From positions 1-64,000 of the forward strand of contig NZ_JADOET010000007.1 in assembly GCF_015645385.1 (NCBI RefSeq): a stretch of DNA of 64,000 nucleotides, read 5' to 3'. Positions within the stretch are counted from its first letter, which is position 1. Each line of letters starts with the position of its first letter. Shown here one piece after another: positions 1 to 10,400 of this stretch. A program made the translations under genes and the position numbers. Under the pieces are notes generated by a model. That model was given only the letters and a program-made list of their open reading frames with translations, was not told the DNA's origin and made no database searches. The DNA is from Winogradskyella marina (lineage in GTDB: Bacteria; Bacteroidota; Bacteroidia; Flavobacteriales; Flavobacteriaceae).

Positions 1-32
1 GAAACGCGACATGATGTCTTTGTTTCGGGGTG

Positions 33-62
33 CAAATATAGAACCCTTTTTCATTCCCACAA
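33..62 (-). promoter_or_regulatory. Bacteroidetes-type promoter reading out of the window
   Basis: On the minus strand TTG (60-62) is followed after 19 nt by TATATTTG (33-40), a perfect match to the Bacteroidetes -33/-7 pattern. Transcription would start near position 26 and run leftwards out of the window. An ATG at 12-10 (minus) could be the start of the gene concerned, but only four codons are visible, so it cannot be named. Confidence 0.5.
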
Positions 63-383
63 CACCTTTTTGCTTTTTATTTTAATCTTTTTTTTTAAGC
101 CCCTTGAAACCATCCTTTTACACAGCAAAGTTTTTTTAAATTTGATCAGTTGGTAATATACAATACGGAATACGTAACCTATTTAGCTCTTCCTAGTGGC
201 CAGGTAAACCACTAACATATCAACGTGCTTACTTTATAAGCACTCCACTTATCTATACCTGTAATATTATTTGAAACTATATGATACTACAGAAGCCACT
301 TAATATGCAATTAATCTTCAATTAAAATAACACACTAGTTAACATTCGCTTTATACAGTTAAAGATGATTTAGTTTAATCCTT
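63..383. other. intergenic stretch without recognisable gene
   Basis: AT-rich sequence between the outward promoter and the 3' end of the porin gene. I see no open frame with a plausible start, no tRNA-like cloverleaf and no strong terminator hairpin. A weak GTGG/CCAC inverted repeat near 198-213 is too short to call. Confidence 0.4.
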
Positions 384-2348
384 CTATAAAAAGAAATCCC
401 ATACTAAACCGAACCTAATCGTAAAGTCCCTGTATGGATTATTAGGAGCTGAAAAATAATCGTATCCTGTAAACGAAGAATTGAAGTGTTCTGCTTTAAA
501 AAAGATACGTGTTTGTCTAACCTTAGCATTAATAAAGAAATCCAATCTAGGAAAACCACCTAGTTTGGTTTCGTTCTGCGTATAGAATTCAGCGAGTAAC
601 GGATCATAACCATTCATATTATACTCGGAGAAGTAATTAAAAGTTACACCTGTCTGTAGCGTCATTGATTTTTTAAACAACTGATTGGAATAATAAAGTG
701 TGTTTCGTGATATGAATGCAGGTACATTAAGAACCTCTTCATCACTCACAACATTTTGATACATTAATGTGTTATCTAGTGCAAAATTGCCAACCCTGAA
801 TTCCTTCTGCAGTTTTATTCTTAAATATTGAAGTGGTTTATTGTATTGCTTAGGCTCAATCTTCTTAACTCCATCTATAGTTTCTTCTAAATTAAAATAG
901 GTGTAATTATCGATATTAGATAAATCAAGAACGGCATTAAACCATTTTTGAGATTTCATATTCAGTTTTAATTGTTGTGTATTTACATTTTGAAAACGAT
1001 CTAAGTTATACCAGTTGTAATTTATGTAATCGCTTTGATATAATAAGTGGTTATAATTTGCAAGTCTAGAATTTAATGCAATTCCACCAGAAAATGCAAT
1101 ATCTTCATTAAACTGCCAGTTTAATGTTGCATCTAAATAACTACCAACAAATGTATCGGACAGGTTTAGCCCTCCCTTACCTGTAATATTAAAACCTTTA
1201 TAAGTTTTAGAATACGCTCCTTCTACCCCAAAGAAGTTGGACTTTATTCTATTTGTAATAGTCGTTTCCGGAAATAAGACAATACTGTTATAACCATAAT
1301 TAACATCTGTATAATTTACTGCAAACGAAATATCTCCAATTACATTATTAATATAATTTAACCCAAGAGATGTTTTGAAGTTCTCTAACTTTACTTTATC
1401 TCTAATACTATTTGTAAAGGCATCGCCAAAAACGTCAGTTGCAGATGCTGTTTGTTTATACTGATAATACTTATCCTCCAAAGAGATTTTATTAACCAAC
1501 CTAATAGTATTATTAGACAAAGAATCTGTGTCATGAAGTATTCCATAGGAATGTTCAAGAAAAAAACGTTTCCCTTTTAATATGTTTTCTGCGTTCTCAA
1601 ATACAGGATCAAATACAGAGCGGTCTAAAAACTCTTCATTACCCGATGTGAAATTATCTAAATCCTCTTCCTTTAATCCACCGTTTTCTTGATTAAGCAA
1701 GTCTTGCATTACAACATAGCCTTTGGCTTGGTATTTTTCGTTCTTTGTTTTATAATTTGTAACAAACCGAAAATTCCCAGAACTCGTTAATGCGTTTTGG
1801 TAATTCCCTAAAGATCTTAATCCTTTATAGGCAATTGAAAAGTTAAATTGTTTTGACAGGTTTACTGTAAAGAAAGCATCTAAAAGCTGCCCTTGCTCAA
1901 ATGCTGTCTTATAGGTTAATCGCGTCCATGGAGTAGGAACTTCATAAGACATAATATCCTTATGCTCTAAATAATTAAAATGACGTGCTCTCGCACCAAA
2001 CAAAGGCGATGTATTTTCATCCCAAGAATTAAAACTGAGTGTATTATAGGTTTGCCCAATATTGGCAAAAGGCATTAAATTAAAATTGTCCTTCTGAAGA
2101 TAGTTTAGCTTATAGTCCTTTTTTATGGTTAATGTTGTATCAACAGAGATAGTGTCTAATGCATTGTTAAACTGTAGATACATATCTATTGTAGCTAATT
2201 CCTTAAACCCCTTTGACCTATTAGTTAAAGAAGTCGTATCTGATCTATTATTTGGATTTACTTTATTTACTTTAGATAGTTTAGTCTGAGCGACTAGGCT
2301 TACTGTAAAAAAACAAAATACAAGTATGTAAAAATATTTGTTCTGCAT
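384..2348 (-). CDS. putative outer-membrane porin (Bacteroidetes Porin_10 type)
   Basis: The 654-residue product begins with a signal peptide (hydrophobic YFYILVFCFFTVSLVAQ). It then has a soluble stretch to about residue 100 and a long series of alternating, aromatic-rich beta strands ending in the phenylalanine-rich segment IRFGLVWDFFL, the usual beta-signal of an outer-membrane barrel. The phrase FGARARHFNYLEHKDI and the overall length fit the Bacteroidetes 'putative porin' family (Pfam Porin_10). The gene is monocistronic: a terminator for the gene upstream lies between them. The substrate cannot be deduced. Family assignment is from memory of conserved phrases, not from a search. Confidence 0.75.
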   Translation of the reverse strand: MQNKYFYILVFCFFTVSLVAQTKLSKVNKVNPNNRSDTTSLTNRSKGFKELATIDMYLQFNNALDTISVDTTLTIKKDYKLNYLQKDNFNLMPFANIGQTYNTLSFNSWDENTSPLFGARARHFNYLEHKDIMSYEVPTPWTRLTYKTAFEQGQLLDAFFTVNLSKQFNFSIAYKGLRSLGNYQNALTSSGNFRFVTNYKTKNEKYQAKGYVVMQDLLNQENGGLKEEDLDNFTSGNEEFLDRSVFDPVFENAENILKGKRFFLEHSYGILHDTDSLSNNTIRLVNKISLEDKYYQYKQTASATDVFGDAFTNSIRDKVKLENFKTSLGLNYINNVIGDISFAVNYTDVNYGYNSIVLFPETTITNRIKSNFFGVEGAYSKTYKGFNITGKGGLNLSDTFVGSYLDATLNWQFNEDIAFSGGIALNSRLANYNHLLYQSDYINYNWYNLDRFQNVNTQQLKLNMKSQKWFNAVLDLSNIDNYTYFNLEETIDGVKKIEPKQYNKPLQYLRIKLQKEFRVGNFALDNTLMYQNVVSDEEVLNVPAFISRNTLYYSNQLFKKSMTLQTGVTFNYFSEYNMNGYDPLLAEFYTQNETKLGGFPRLDFFINAKVRQTRIFFKAEHFNSSFTGYDYFSAPNNPYRDFTIRFGLVWDFFL

Positions 2349-2423
2349 TTAGAAATATATAATTTTGAAACAAAGTAAACCATTAATTATTGTATAAGAA
2401 TATAAAATTACAATTTACTTAAC

Positions 2424-2460
2424 ATAAAAAAGACCAACAGTGTTTATTGTTGGTCTTTTG
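2424..2460 (-). terminator. rho-independent terminator of the subtilase gene
   Basis: A perfect 11-bp stem (AAAGACCAACA 2429-2439 with TGTTGGTCTTT 2448-2458) with an 8-nt loop, followed on the minus strand by a run of T. It lies 25 bp downstream of the subtilase stop codon. Confidence 0.8.
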
Positions 2461-2484
2461 TATTATATAATTATTTAGAATTCT

Positions 2485-4428
2485 TTAATCAATAATAATT
2501 TTGTGAGTTGTACTATTGGTTCCTTGAGAAATATTAGCATAGTAAACTCCCGATGCCACACTACTTAAACTTATAGTTCTATTAAACCTAACGGAATCAT
2601 TAACGAATGTGTTTTTATAAACTAAACGCCCACTAACGTCATAAATATCAACTTTTACATCGCTACTATTGTTTAAGCTAGAATCAAAGCTAATTGTAAA
2701 TTCACCTTTATTCGGATTTGGATAGACCACTAAACTATTAGACAAAGCATTATCTTTAGTACTAAGCACCAAATTGTTTCCTGATATTATTAAAGAAAAA
2801 TTTTGGCCATTTGGACTACTCTGCAAAGCACCTTTGTGTGTTACTGTCAACGTGTACTCACCTGTTTCAGGGGCATCTATATCTATACGCTCAACATTGT
2901 CGACGTTATTATCACCTTTGGTGTTCGTAATACCTCCAATAGGTGATAAGGCTATTTTCCAAGGTAAAAACGTAGTGCCATCTTTAGTAATTCGTAAATC
3001 CAAATCATTTACTAATGAAGGTGTTGGATCATTTAGAGTACCAGAAGAAATAGTTCCTGGTATATCTGTCCAACAAATTGTTGCAGCCAATTTACTTCCC
3101 GCTTCAGCCATAAAAGTATAAGTATAGGTTGTATTATTATTGAGCGTTAATTCTTTTAAAACAGCCGTACCTATTGTTGAACCTTCAATTATTTCTGCTG
3201 AAGCCTTAGCGTCTAAAAAGCCCCAACCAAATTTAGGGTCTGGTCCCTCTTGCGCTGGATCATCTACAGCCGTGTGGCAAACTAATCCTTTCAATGTAGA
3301 CGCATCCATATAATTACCTCCGTATAATTGACTATAATACTGTTGTAAAAGTACCAAAGTTCCCGTAGTATTAGGAGCTGACATGGAAGTACCTGTAGAG
3401 AAACCGTATCCATTGCCAGGAACTGGCGAATATAGGTTTGTCCCATCAGCAGCAATATCTGGCTTTACTCTTAAATCATCAGCTGGACCTTGACTACTAC
3501 TAGAATTGATGGTAAGACTTAAATTTCCGCCGTTTACCGTAGGATTGGCATTAGCAATTACTAAATTATTCTTGCCTACCTTATCTCCTGTTAGTTTATC
3601 GTAACCAGGTACACGTTGACCATTAAAGCTTGTCTGTCCATTATTACCCGCAGAATGCACTGATAAATATTGAGGATTATTATATATTAACTGATCAATT
3701 GTTCTCGAATCTGAAGTATAAGCACCCATAACCCATTCTTGATTAGAATTTACATAAGACGCAACTGGTACACCGTAAGAATGGTTAGATAAAAAAATAG
3801 GACTGGTTGTGTTTGTAACTGCTGCCAACATTTCAGATGAATCATCTGAAAAGTTATAATTTCTAATAGTAACATTTGTCGCCATACCTTTCGCAGCCGC
3901 GTCCACACCAGTAGCACCAATTGTGCCAGAGACATGAGTACCATGCGAATTAAATGGTCCTGATTCTGTAAGGTTTCCAGAATCTAAAACCGTAACACGA
4001 GAAACTCCGTTGTTTCCAGCAAATTCTGGATGTGTACTTTGAGCTGGTCCTTCATCCCATATCCCAACAATAATCCCAGTACCATCAAGATCTAAACCTA
4101 AAGCACCCCCAACTTGTAGTTGATTCGTTTTAGTAGCTAATGCCGCAGAAACATTATCTGTTGTTACATAAATAGGAGAACCATTGATAACATCTTTCAT
4201 GTAAAAAAACGATCCATCTTCATCCGTATAGCTTCGTTTAATATTATGACTAAAAAGGTAAGCTTTTACTCTACTTTCTCTTTGATTTTGTTCAAGCTTT
4301 AGCGTGCTATACAACTCCTTGTTAGAATTAGATAAACTATTGTAATGTTCCTTACTCATCTCTTGTGAAAAAACTAAACTAGTCAACAGAGATAAAAAGG
4401 AAATGAATAAAATTGTAAAATTTTTCAT
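2485..4428 (-). CDS. secreted S8 (subtilisin-like) serine peptidase with T9SS sorting domain
   Basis: The 647-residue preproprotein has a signal peptide (residues 1-22) and a prodomain to about residue 110. The catalytic domain shows the S8 triad: D125 in GIWDEG, H162 in SHGTHVSG, S348 in GTSMSAP, with the oxyanion Asn in SAGNNG near 262. A beta-sandwich follows (about 420-550). The last 80 residues start with VVYPNPNKGEF and form the type A T9SS C-terminal sorting domain, so the enzyme should cross the outer membrane through T9SS and be released or surface-bound. It is probably a nutritional protease. It has its own terminator and is not coupled to the porin. Confidence 0.92.
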   Translation of the reverse strand: MKNFTILFISFLSLLTSLVFSQEMSKEHYNSLSNSNKELYSTLKLEQNQRESRVKAYLFSHNIKRSYTDEDGSFFYMKDVINGSPIYVTTDNVSAALATKTNQLQVGGALGLDLDGTGIIVGIWDEGPAQSTHPEFAGNNGVSRVTVLDSGNLTESGPFNSHGTHVSGTIGATGVDAAAKGMATNVTIRNYNFSDDSSEMLAAVTNTTSPIFLSNHSYGVPVASYVNSNQEWVMGAYTSDSRTIDQLIYNNPQYLSVHSAGNNGQTSFNGQRVPGYDKLTGDKVGKNNLVIANANPTVNGGNLSLTINSSSSQGPADDLRVKPDIAADGTNLYSPVPGNGYGFSTGTSMSAPNTTGTLVLLQQYYSQLYGGNYMDASTLKGLVCHTAVDDPAQEGPDPKFGWGFLDAKASAEIIEGSTIGTAVLKELTLNNNTTYTYTFMAEAGSKLAATICWTDIPGTISSGTLNDPTPSLVNDLDLRITKDGTTFLPWKIALSPIGGITNTKGDNNVDNVERIDIDAPETGEYTLTVTHKGALQSSPNGQNFSLIISGNNLVLSTKDNALSNSLVVYPNPNKGEFTISFDSSLNNSSDVKVDIYDVSGRLVYKNTFVNDSVRFNRTISLSSVASGVYYANISQGTNSTTHKIIID

Positions 4429-5090
4429 AAGTAATTAATTTTTGATAAAAATACATTAAAATAATGTAATATACATAACATAATTATCACATAATTACAT
4501 GAGACAATTTAAGAATAATTGTAGCAATTCTTATTTTTAATTTTGCCTAAATATCAGTAAGGCGCGAATTATAATATTAATCGATTAGGAAACTTAATCG
4601 TTCTAAATTTCACAAAAATCTAGCTTAATAAGCTAATAGTGAGCATTCCATACCAATTTATGAGATTTTTATTGGCAAATATTTTTTGGAGCTTTTAAAA
4701 TGTGGACTATACGTATGGCCAATAGTGACAGACGTAAACTAATTCCAAACTATTATATGATCTTAGTTTTAATCAACACTATTTATGATAATTACGATTC
4801 GTAGTTTATTGAAATATTTAGTAATGTAGTATTTTCTGTAAAATTTTATAAAAGATCCTATTAAAACGTAAAACTAATACTTTAATGATAAAAGTATACA
4901 TTACTAGTTTCTCAATACCATAAACAGTTTTGATATCAGTACACCAAAAACTAATATAAGTAATCCTAAGTAATGCTTCGCTTTATAGAGGAGAATGATT
5001 GTTAGTGGATAATTAAAAAAAAGGGTGACTATAAAATTATGACGCCTATTATCTAAAAATCATTTATAATATATTACAAAAAGGTAGAAA
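4429..5090. other. long non-coding stretch between subtilase and Sus operon
   Basis: About 660 bp of very AT-rich sequence with stops in all frames. It must hold the subtilase promoter (immediately right of 4428), but no clear TAnnTTTG box with a spaced TTG stands out. No repeat families from the right half of the window occur here. I see no recognisable gene remnant. Confidence 0.4.
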
Positions 5091-5094
5091 ATAA

Positions 5095-5126
5095 AATAGA
5101 GCCTGTAAAGAATTACAGGCTCTATT
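5095..5126 (-). terminator. strong terminator of the SusC/SusD operon
   Basis: A perfect 14-bp stem (AATAGAGCCTGTAA 5095-5108 with its complement 5113-5126) and a 4-nt AGAA loop, with a T-rich tract following on the minus strand. It lies about 50 bp past the last gene of the operon and is preceded by a second hairpin (5136-5167). Confidence 0.8.
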
Positions 5127-5135
5127 ATTTCTTAT

Positions 5136-5167
5136 AATTATACACTTAAGTGTTTAAGTGTATAATT
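5136..5167. repeat. second perfect inverted repeat in tandem with the terminator
   Basis: A 14-bp perfect inverted repeat (AATTATACACTTAA, 4-nt GTGT loop, complement 5154-5167) lies 6 nt after the stop codon of the lipoprotein gene and 9 nt before the terminator hairpin. It lacks a T run of its own. It could protect the 3' end of the operon transcript or bind a dimeric regulator. Confidence 0.6.
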
Positions 5168-5173
5168 AAATAT

Positions 5174-5941
5174 TTATTGGTTTACACAGAAGTCTGTAGA
5201 ATCAGAAAAACCAAAGTTTCCAACTCCCGATGATACTGTTAGAGCTCCACATGATAAGCTCCAAGATCCTTCAACTACACCATCTGCCATACCATCACCA
5301 AATACATCATACATAATAAACGTATAACATCCATCTTCTAAAGGTACATCGTGATTGTATTCCTTTAATCTACTTTCAACAGAAGCATCAGGACCGTAAT
5401 CTTGACCACCAGTATAAACAATGTTATCATCAGCATCTCTTATTTCCCATGTTGTTTCACTAGGAAATGCATCTGTAAATACGGTTAAACTATAATTATT
5501 ACAAGGAACATTATCATCAATTATACTAATTGTTTTAGAAACTGAAAAGTTACCTTCGCCAGCAACACCAATAGGTACACTACTAGATGAAGATAAAGAT
5601 ATCACAACATCTGCATCGCCATTAATTTCATCATCATCTATAGCAGAGAAACTAAACGTAGCAGATGTTTCTCCCGCTGGTATTGTAGCACTCGTCGAAG
5701 AAATAGTATATCTTGCAGCATCACCAACCACGTCAATTGCAACTTGGGTATCAGTACTTTGAGCATCACCCAAAATCGCTACAACTTCAATCGTTTGACC
5801 GCTATTTTCAACTAAAGAAGTCGCACTAGAATTACTTAACTGAACAAATGTTGAGTTAGAATAAACTATTAAATCTTCCTCACAACTGGAGAACGAGGCC
5901 ATCACAGCAATTGCTAATATAAACTTAAATATATTTTTCAT
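5174..5941 (-). CDS. Sus-operon surface lipoprotein with Calx-beta-like domain
   Basis: The 255-residue precursor has a lipobox ending SFSSC (C20) followed directly by EEDL, the acidic pattern that exports Bacteroidetes lipoproteins to the cell surface. Residues 30-140 read like a Calx-beta fold (SLVENSGQTIEVVAILG, DVVISLSSSS). The last 110 residues carry NYSLTVFTDAFPSETTWEIRD and a Gly/Asp-rich loop (VFGDGMADGV), a beta-sandwich module also seen in exported flavobacterial proteins. It is the third gene of the SusC-SusD operon, 14 bp after susD, so it probably helps capture the same ligand. The ligand is unknown. Confidence 0.7.
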   Translation of the reverse strand: MKNIFKFILAIAVMASFSSCEEDLIVYSNSTFVQLSNSSATSLVENSGQTIEVVAILGDAQSTDTQVAIDVVGDAARYTISSTSATIPAGETSATFSFSAIDDDEINGDADVVISLSSSSSVPIGVAGEGNFSVSKTISIIDDNVPCNNYSLTVFTDAFPSETTWEIRDADDNIVYTGGQDYGPDASVESRLKEYNHDVPLEDGCYTFIMYDVFGDGMADGVVEGSWSLSCGALTVSSGVGNFGFSDSTDFCVNQ

Positions 5942-5955
5942 AATTATTATTATTT

Positions 5956-7458
5956 TTAGTTAGTATAACCCGGATTTTGCTGTGCAGCAATGCCAGGGTT
6001 TGCATTTATTTCAACAATAGGAATAGGTAATGTAAACCTAAAGTCACTTGCAGGTAACGTACAAGCACCACTTTGAATACCACAAGCAATAGGATCTCTA
6101 TCAACACCTCTATTACCAGCTACGCCTAAACGTTTTAAATCCTTAAATCTATGGCCTTCAAAGGCTAATTCAATTTTACGTTCATCCAAAATAGCTCCAA
6201 ATGCCTCTTGTTGAGTTCCATACGAAGGAAGCGCTTGAGCAGTTCCAAAACGTGCATCTCTTAATTGCTTAATTAATTGCTCAGCACCATCTAAATCATT
6301 TTGTGCCGCTTTAGCTTCCGCTAAAATTAATAACATTTCAGATGATCTAAACACTTTTAAGTCATTCATTAATGGTTTCCCCTCAGAACCTTGATACTTT
6401 TGAATTACCAAAACATCATTAGTTATAGGACTAGGATCATTAGGATAGTCAGGACTGATAATTGAGCTTGGCGCCACCATAACATCATAACGGATATCAT
6501 TAGGATCTAATGCATCAAATACACTTCTATCCATTTCAAAGTATGGAGAACCAGCTAAAGTAGCATTTACAAAAGCAAAAACAGAACCGGCCCATCCGCC
6601 TCCAGTATTAACTGAACCTGAATTAGTTTGACCATCATAGGAATCGTTAACCGTTCTTTCTAATTTAAAAATAACTTCTGTGTTATCATTATCTAAAAAC
6701 ATATTAGCGTACTGAGTTCTATTTGCTAACCCATAGCTATTTAATAATTGAGAAGATAGGGTCTCAGCTAAAGGATAATCACCTCTTGTCATTGCCATAC
6801 GAGCCTTCAATGCATTAATTGCATCTAAAGAAACAAATAAAGGATCAGATTGTGTCTCTATTCGTGAAGTTGCTATATCAATATCAGAATTAATATAGTC
6901 CCAAACTTCTCCTGTAGTATTTCTTCTAGGCTGTATGTCTAAACCAGGTATAAAGTCAATTACAGGAACTGCCAAAGTAGAGTCATCTCTAGCATCTGGA
7001 CTAAAATAAACTAACATCTCAAAATTAGCATAAGCTCTAATAAAATGAGCTTGAGCCAATATATCATCATACATTGCTTGCTCTGCAGCATCACTAGGAG
7101 TGATGTTTTGAGCCGCTTCAATTAAAATAGTAGCTCTGTTATTAACTCTAAAGTTTCGCGTCCAAAAATCAAATGGTGCGGCACTAGCAGCATTCATAAC
7201 AAAATCATACAATGCAAATCCCTGACCACCAGAATCAAAACCTATTGCTATTTCATCTGTGAAATTTGCAGATAGCGCAATCTCTGGGGTTAAGTCCACT
7301 TCATCATATACAGCTAACAAGCCGTTTTGCAAGTCGTCGACCGATTTAAACGCATTTGCTGCATCTAAACGCCCTACTTGTCTTATGTCAATTGCGTCAT
7401 TACAACCCATTAGGGTTAGTATGACTCCTACAATTAGTAATTTATTAAATTTTTTCAT
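5956..7458 (-). CDS. SusD/RagB-family nutrient-binding lipoprotein
   Basis: The 500-residue lipoprotein has its lipobox at LMGC (C19). The TPR-rich SusD fold is indicated by the N-terminal LDAANAFKSVDDLQNGLLAVYD, the central ARAMAxxxGDYPLA-like repeat (ALKARMAMTRGDYPLAE), and the C-terminal FRSSEMLLILAEAKA and ERKIELAFEGHRFKDLKRLG motifs characteristic of SusD/RagB. It forms the lid over the SusC channel and binds substrate at the surface. Position 20 bp after susC confirms the pairing. No glycoside hydrolase, sulfatase or peptidase gene is in the operon, so peptide, glycan or another ligand all remain possible. Confidence 0.93.
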   Translation of the reverse strand: MKKFNKLLIVGVILTLMGCNDAIDIRQVGRLDAANAFKSVDDLQNGLLAVYDEVDLTPEIALSANFTDEIAIGFDSGGQGFALYDFVMNAASAAPFDFWTRNFRVNNRATILIEAAQNITPSDAAEQAMYDDILAQAHFIRAYANFEMLVYFSPDARDDSTLAVPVIDFIPGLDIQPRRNTTGEVWDYINSDIDIATSRIETQSDPLFVSLDAINALKARMAMTRGDYPLAETLSSQLLNSYGLANRTQYANMFLDNDNTEVIFKLERTVNDSYDGQTNSGSVNTGGGWAGSVFAFVNATLAGSPYFEMDRSVFDALDPNDIRYDVMVAPSSIISPDYPNDPSPITNDVLVIQKYQGSEGKPLMNDLKVFRSSEMLLILAEAKAAQNDLDGAEQLIKQLRDARFGTAQALPSYGTQQEAFGAILDERKIELAFEGHRFKDLKRLGVAGNRGVDRDPIACGIQSGACTLPASDFRFTLPIPIVEINANPGIAAQQNPGYTN

Positions 7459-7477
7459 ATTGTGTGTTTTTTTTTTT

Positions 7478-10400
7478 TTAAAATCCTAATTCAAATCCTA
7501 CAGAAAAAGTTCTAGGTGTTGGATATTGTCTAGAAACGTTAGTTCTAGTTTCTGGATCAAACCCTCTCCATTCTGTAAAGGTCACTAAATTTTCACCATT
7601 CACAAAGATACTAGCATTAGAGAAACCTGTTCCTTCTAAGAATTTAGTAGGAAAATTATATCCAAAACTAGCAAAACGCAATCTTAAGAAATCTGCACTT
7701 CTTAGGAAACGGTCAGAACCTGGAAACGAATTTAAGTTTGCAGCATTATAACTTGGGATATCTGTTATATCACCTGGTTGTGACCACGCTCTCAATAAAT
7801 CTGTTGAAGCATTGAATTGACCTGCAGCCGTTGGATCAACTAAACCTGCATAATCATTATCAAAACGATCTACACCAATCACATAATTCCATTGCGTTGT
7901 TAAGTAAAAGCCTTTGTAATCCATATCTAGAGTAAAGCCACCATTCCAATCTGGAGTTAAATTTTTATCTATCCAAACACGATCCGTATCTGCATCCGGG
8001 TTTTCTGTAACATCTCCCTCTGCTGTTAAATATAACAAATTACCATTAGCAGGGTTTACACCAACATATCTCAACGTATAATATTCATTAAGAATTCCAC
8101 CGTTCTGGCCTAAGCCAATAATTTCACCATTTTCGTTAGGCAAATCTCTAAGCTCTGTTGTATTGTAGTTTCCAACTAGACCTACATTTAAGTTAAAACC
8201 ATCTATATTTTGAACTACACCGTAATTAACTTGAAAGTCAAATCCTCTGTTCACTAACTCCCCTACATTTGCATCTTGAGAAGTCAAACCTGTTACAGCC
8301 GATAATGGTGTACTTTGGAAAAGATCTGAAGTAACTCTCTCATAAACATCGATAGCACCTCTTAATCTATTTTGCCATACTCCAAAATCAACACCCACGT
8401 TAAGTGAAGTTACAGTTTCCCATTTTAATGAGCGGTTACCTAACTGAGCTAACGCGATTGAGTTTTGATTTCCATAACCTCCAGTTGTAGTAAATAAATC
8501 TAAAGTTAAGTCTGGTCCTCCAAAATAGCCTAAACCAACAATATCTTGGTTACCTGCAGTACCGTAAGACCCTCTTAACTTTAAGTTATTAATAACAGAA
8601 CCATCCATGAAGCTTTCGTTAGAGATATTCCAACGACCTGACACAGACCAAAACGTTCCCCATCTATTAGACTCAGCAAAACGATAAGATGCATCACGAC
8701 GTACTGTTGCACCAAAACCATAGCGCTCATCGTAATCATAATCTAAAGCACCGAAATAAGAAAACAAACCTGCATCTAATCTATTAGCATTTGCTAAATC
8801 AGCAAATAAACCACCAGCTGGCGCTATAAATGCACTACCATCTCCTGGATGAAATGTAGCAGGATCTAAACCATCTTGAGCATACCCAAAGCCTCTAAAA
8901 TGTGCTTTAAAATATTCCGTAAACAGTCCCAAATCTACAGTATGCTTACCATAAACCTTAGAAGCATTTAAAGACGTCACTTGGTTATAAGAAAATTGTC
9001 TTGTTGATTGTTGCGTTTGAAAACCAGAAGTAGGATTTTCAGCACCACCAAACAAGAATGCGTTAAATGATGTTGGTCCCTCTGCACGAGTTAAAAACTC
9101 ACTTTGATAATCTCCAGACATCACAGCTCTAGCAGTTAACCAATCTGTTAAAGAATAACTTAAATTTAAACTACCAACAGCTTTAACCTCTTCTTCAAAT
9201 CTAGTATATGTTTCTAAACGATCTAATAAAAATAATGGTGTGTGAGCGAACGGAGTTCCAAAATTAACTAAATCCTCTCCGTTGGTATAATCACCTGGTG
9301 TGATATAAGGTACAGATTGAAACGCACCTAAAACATAGTTTCTGTTAACCCCAGTACCACCAATTTCATTTGGCTCATTAGACTTAGAATAGTTGACAGT
9401 AAGATTTACTCCATATTTAAACCTATCATTATTTGATTTACCATTGATATTTGAACGAATATTAAAACGTTTTAAATCACTATCTTCTAACACCCCTTGA
9501 GTATCCTGAAAACCAAATGATGTAAACTGCGATGCGTTTTCACTACCACTTGACATTGACATTGTATGACTCTGCGTAACCGCTGTTCTAAAGAAAAAAT
9601 CGAGCCAATCAAAATTCGGAGCTGCTTCAATTTCAGCATCTGTAAGCGCTGGTCTACCTGCGCCAGAAGCAAATAATGTGTTAGAAACACCACCACCAGC
9701 ACCAAGACCTCTATCTCTTTCATACGTCAACAATTGTTGAGAATCCATTCTGTTGTAGTCATTATCTTGTAACGTACTAAAAGAAACGAATCCATTGTAA
9801 GCAATTTTTAAGCCTTGATCAAAAGAACCTTGTCTCGTTTTAATTACAATAACACCGTTAGCACCTCTATTTCCGTAAATAGCCGTTGCTCCAGCATCTT
9901 TTAAAACATCAATTGATTCGATATCTTGAGGGTTAAGTGATCTAAAGTTATCTTCATCTACAGGCGCACCATCTATAATAAATAGCGGCTCAGTATTACC
10001 ATTAATAGAAGAAACACCACGTAAATTCACCAATGAGTTCCCACCAGGCTGACCTGAACTTGTAGTAATATTTAAACCAGCAACTTGCCCAGACAGCGTC
10101 TGCACGAAACTTGCGTTTGGTCTATTCTCAATAGTTTTCGCAGACACCCTAACCGTTGCAGCCTTAGATGTTGCCTTAGAGACATTACTATAACCTACAA
10201 CAATAACTTCATCTAGCCCACTAGATTCTTTCAAAGCAACATCATAAGTGTTTGCTGCTCCAATTTTAACTTCAGATGCCGCCATTCCCACATAAGAAAC
10301 CACTAATACATCTCCTTGATTGACTTGAATGGTAAATTTACCATCAAAATCTGTTTGTTGACCCTTAGAGGTCCCCTTTACAATCACATTCGCTCCAGGA

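Noticed and set aside
1..383. tRNA or rRNA gene at the left edge
   Set aside because: No acceptor stem, T-loop (GTTCRA) or anticodon arm can be assembled; only an outward promoter is visible. I found no tRNA or rRNA gene elsewhere in the window either.
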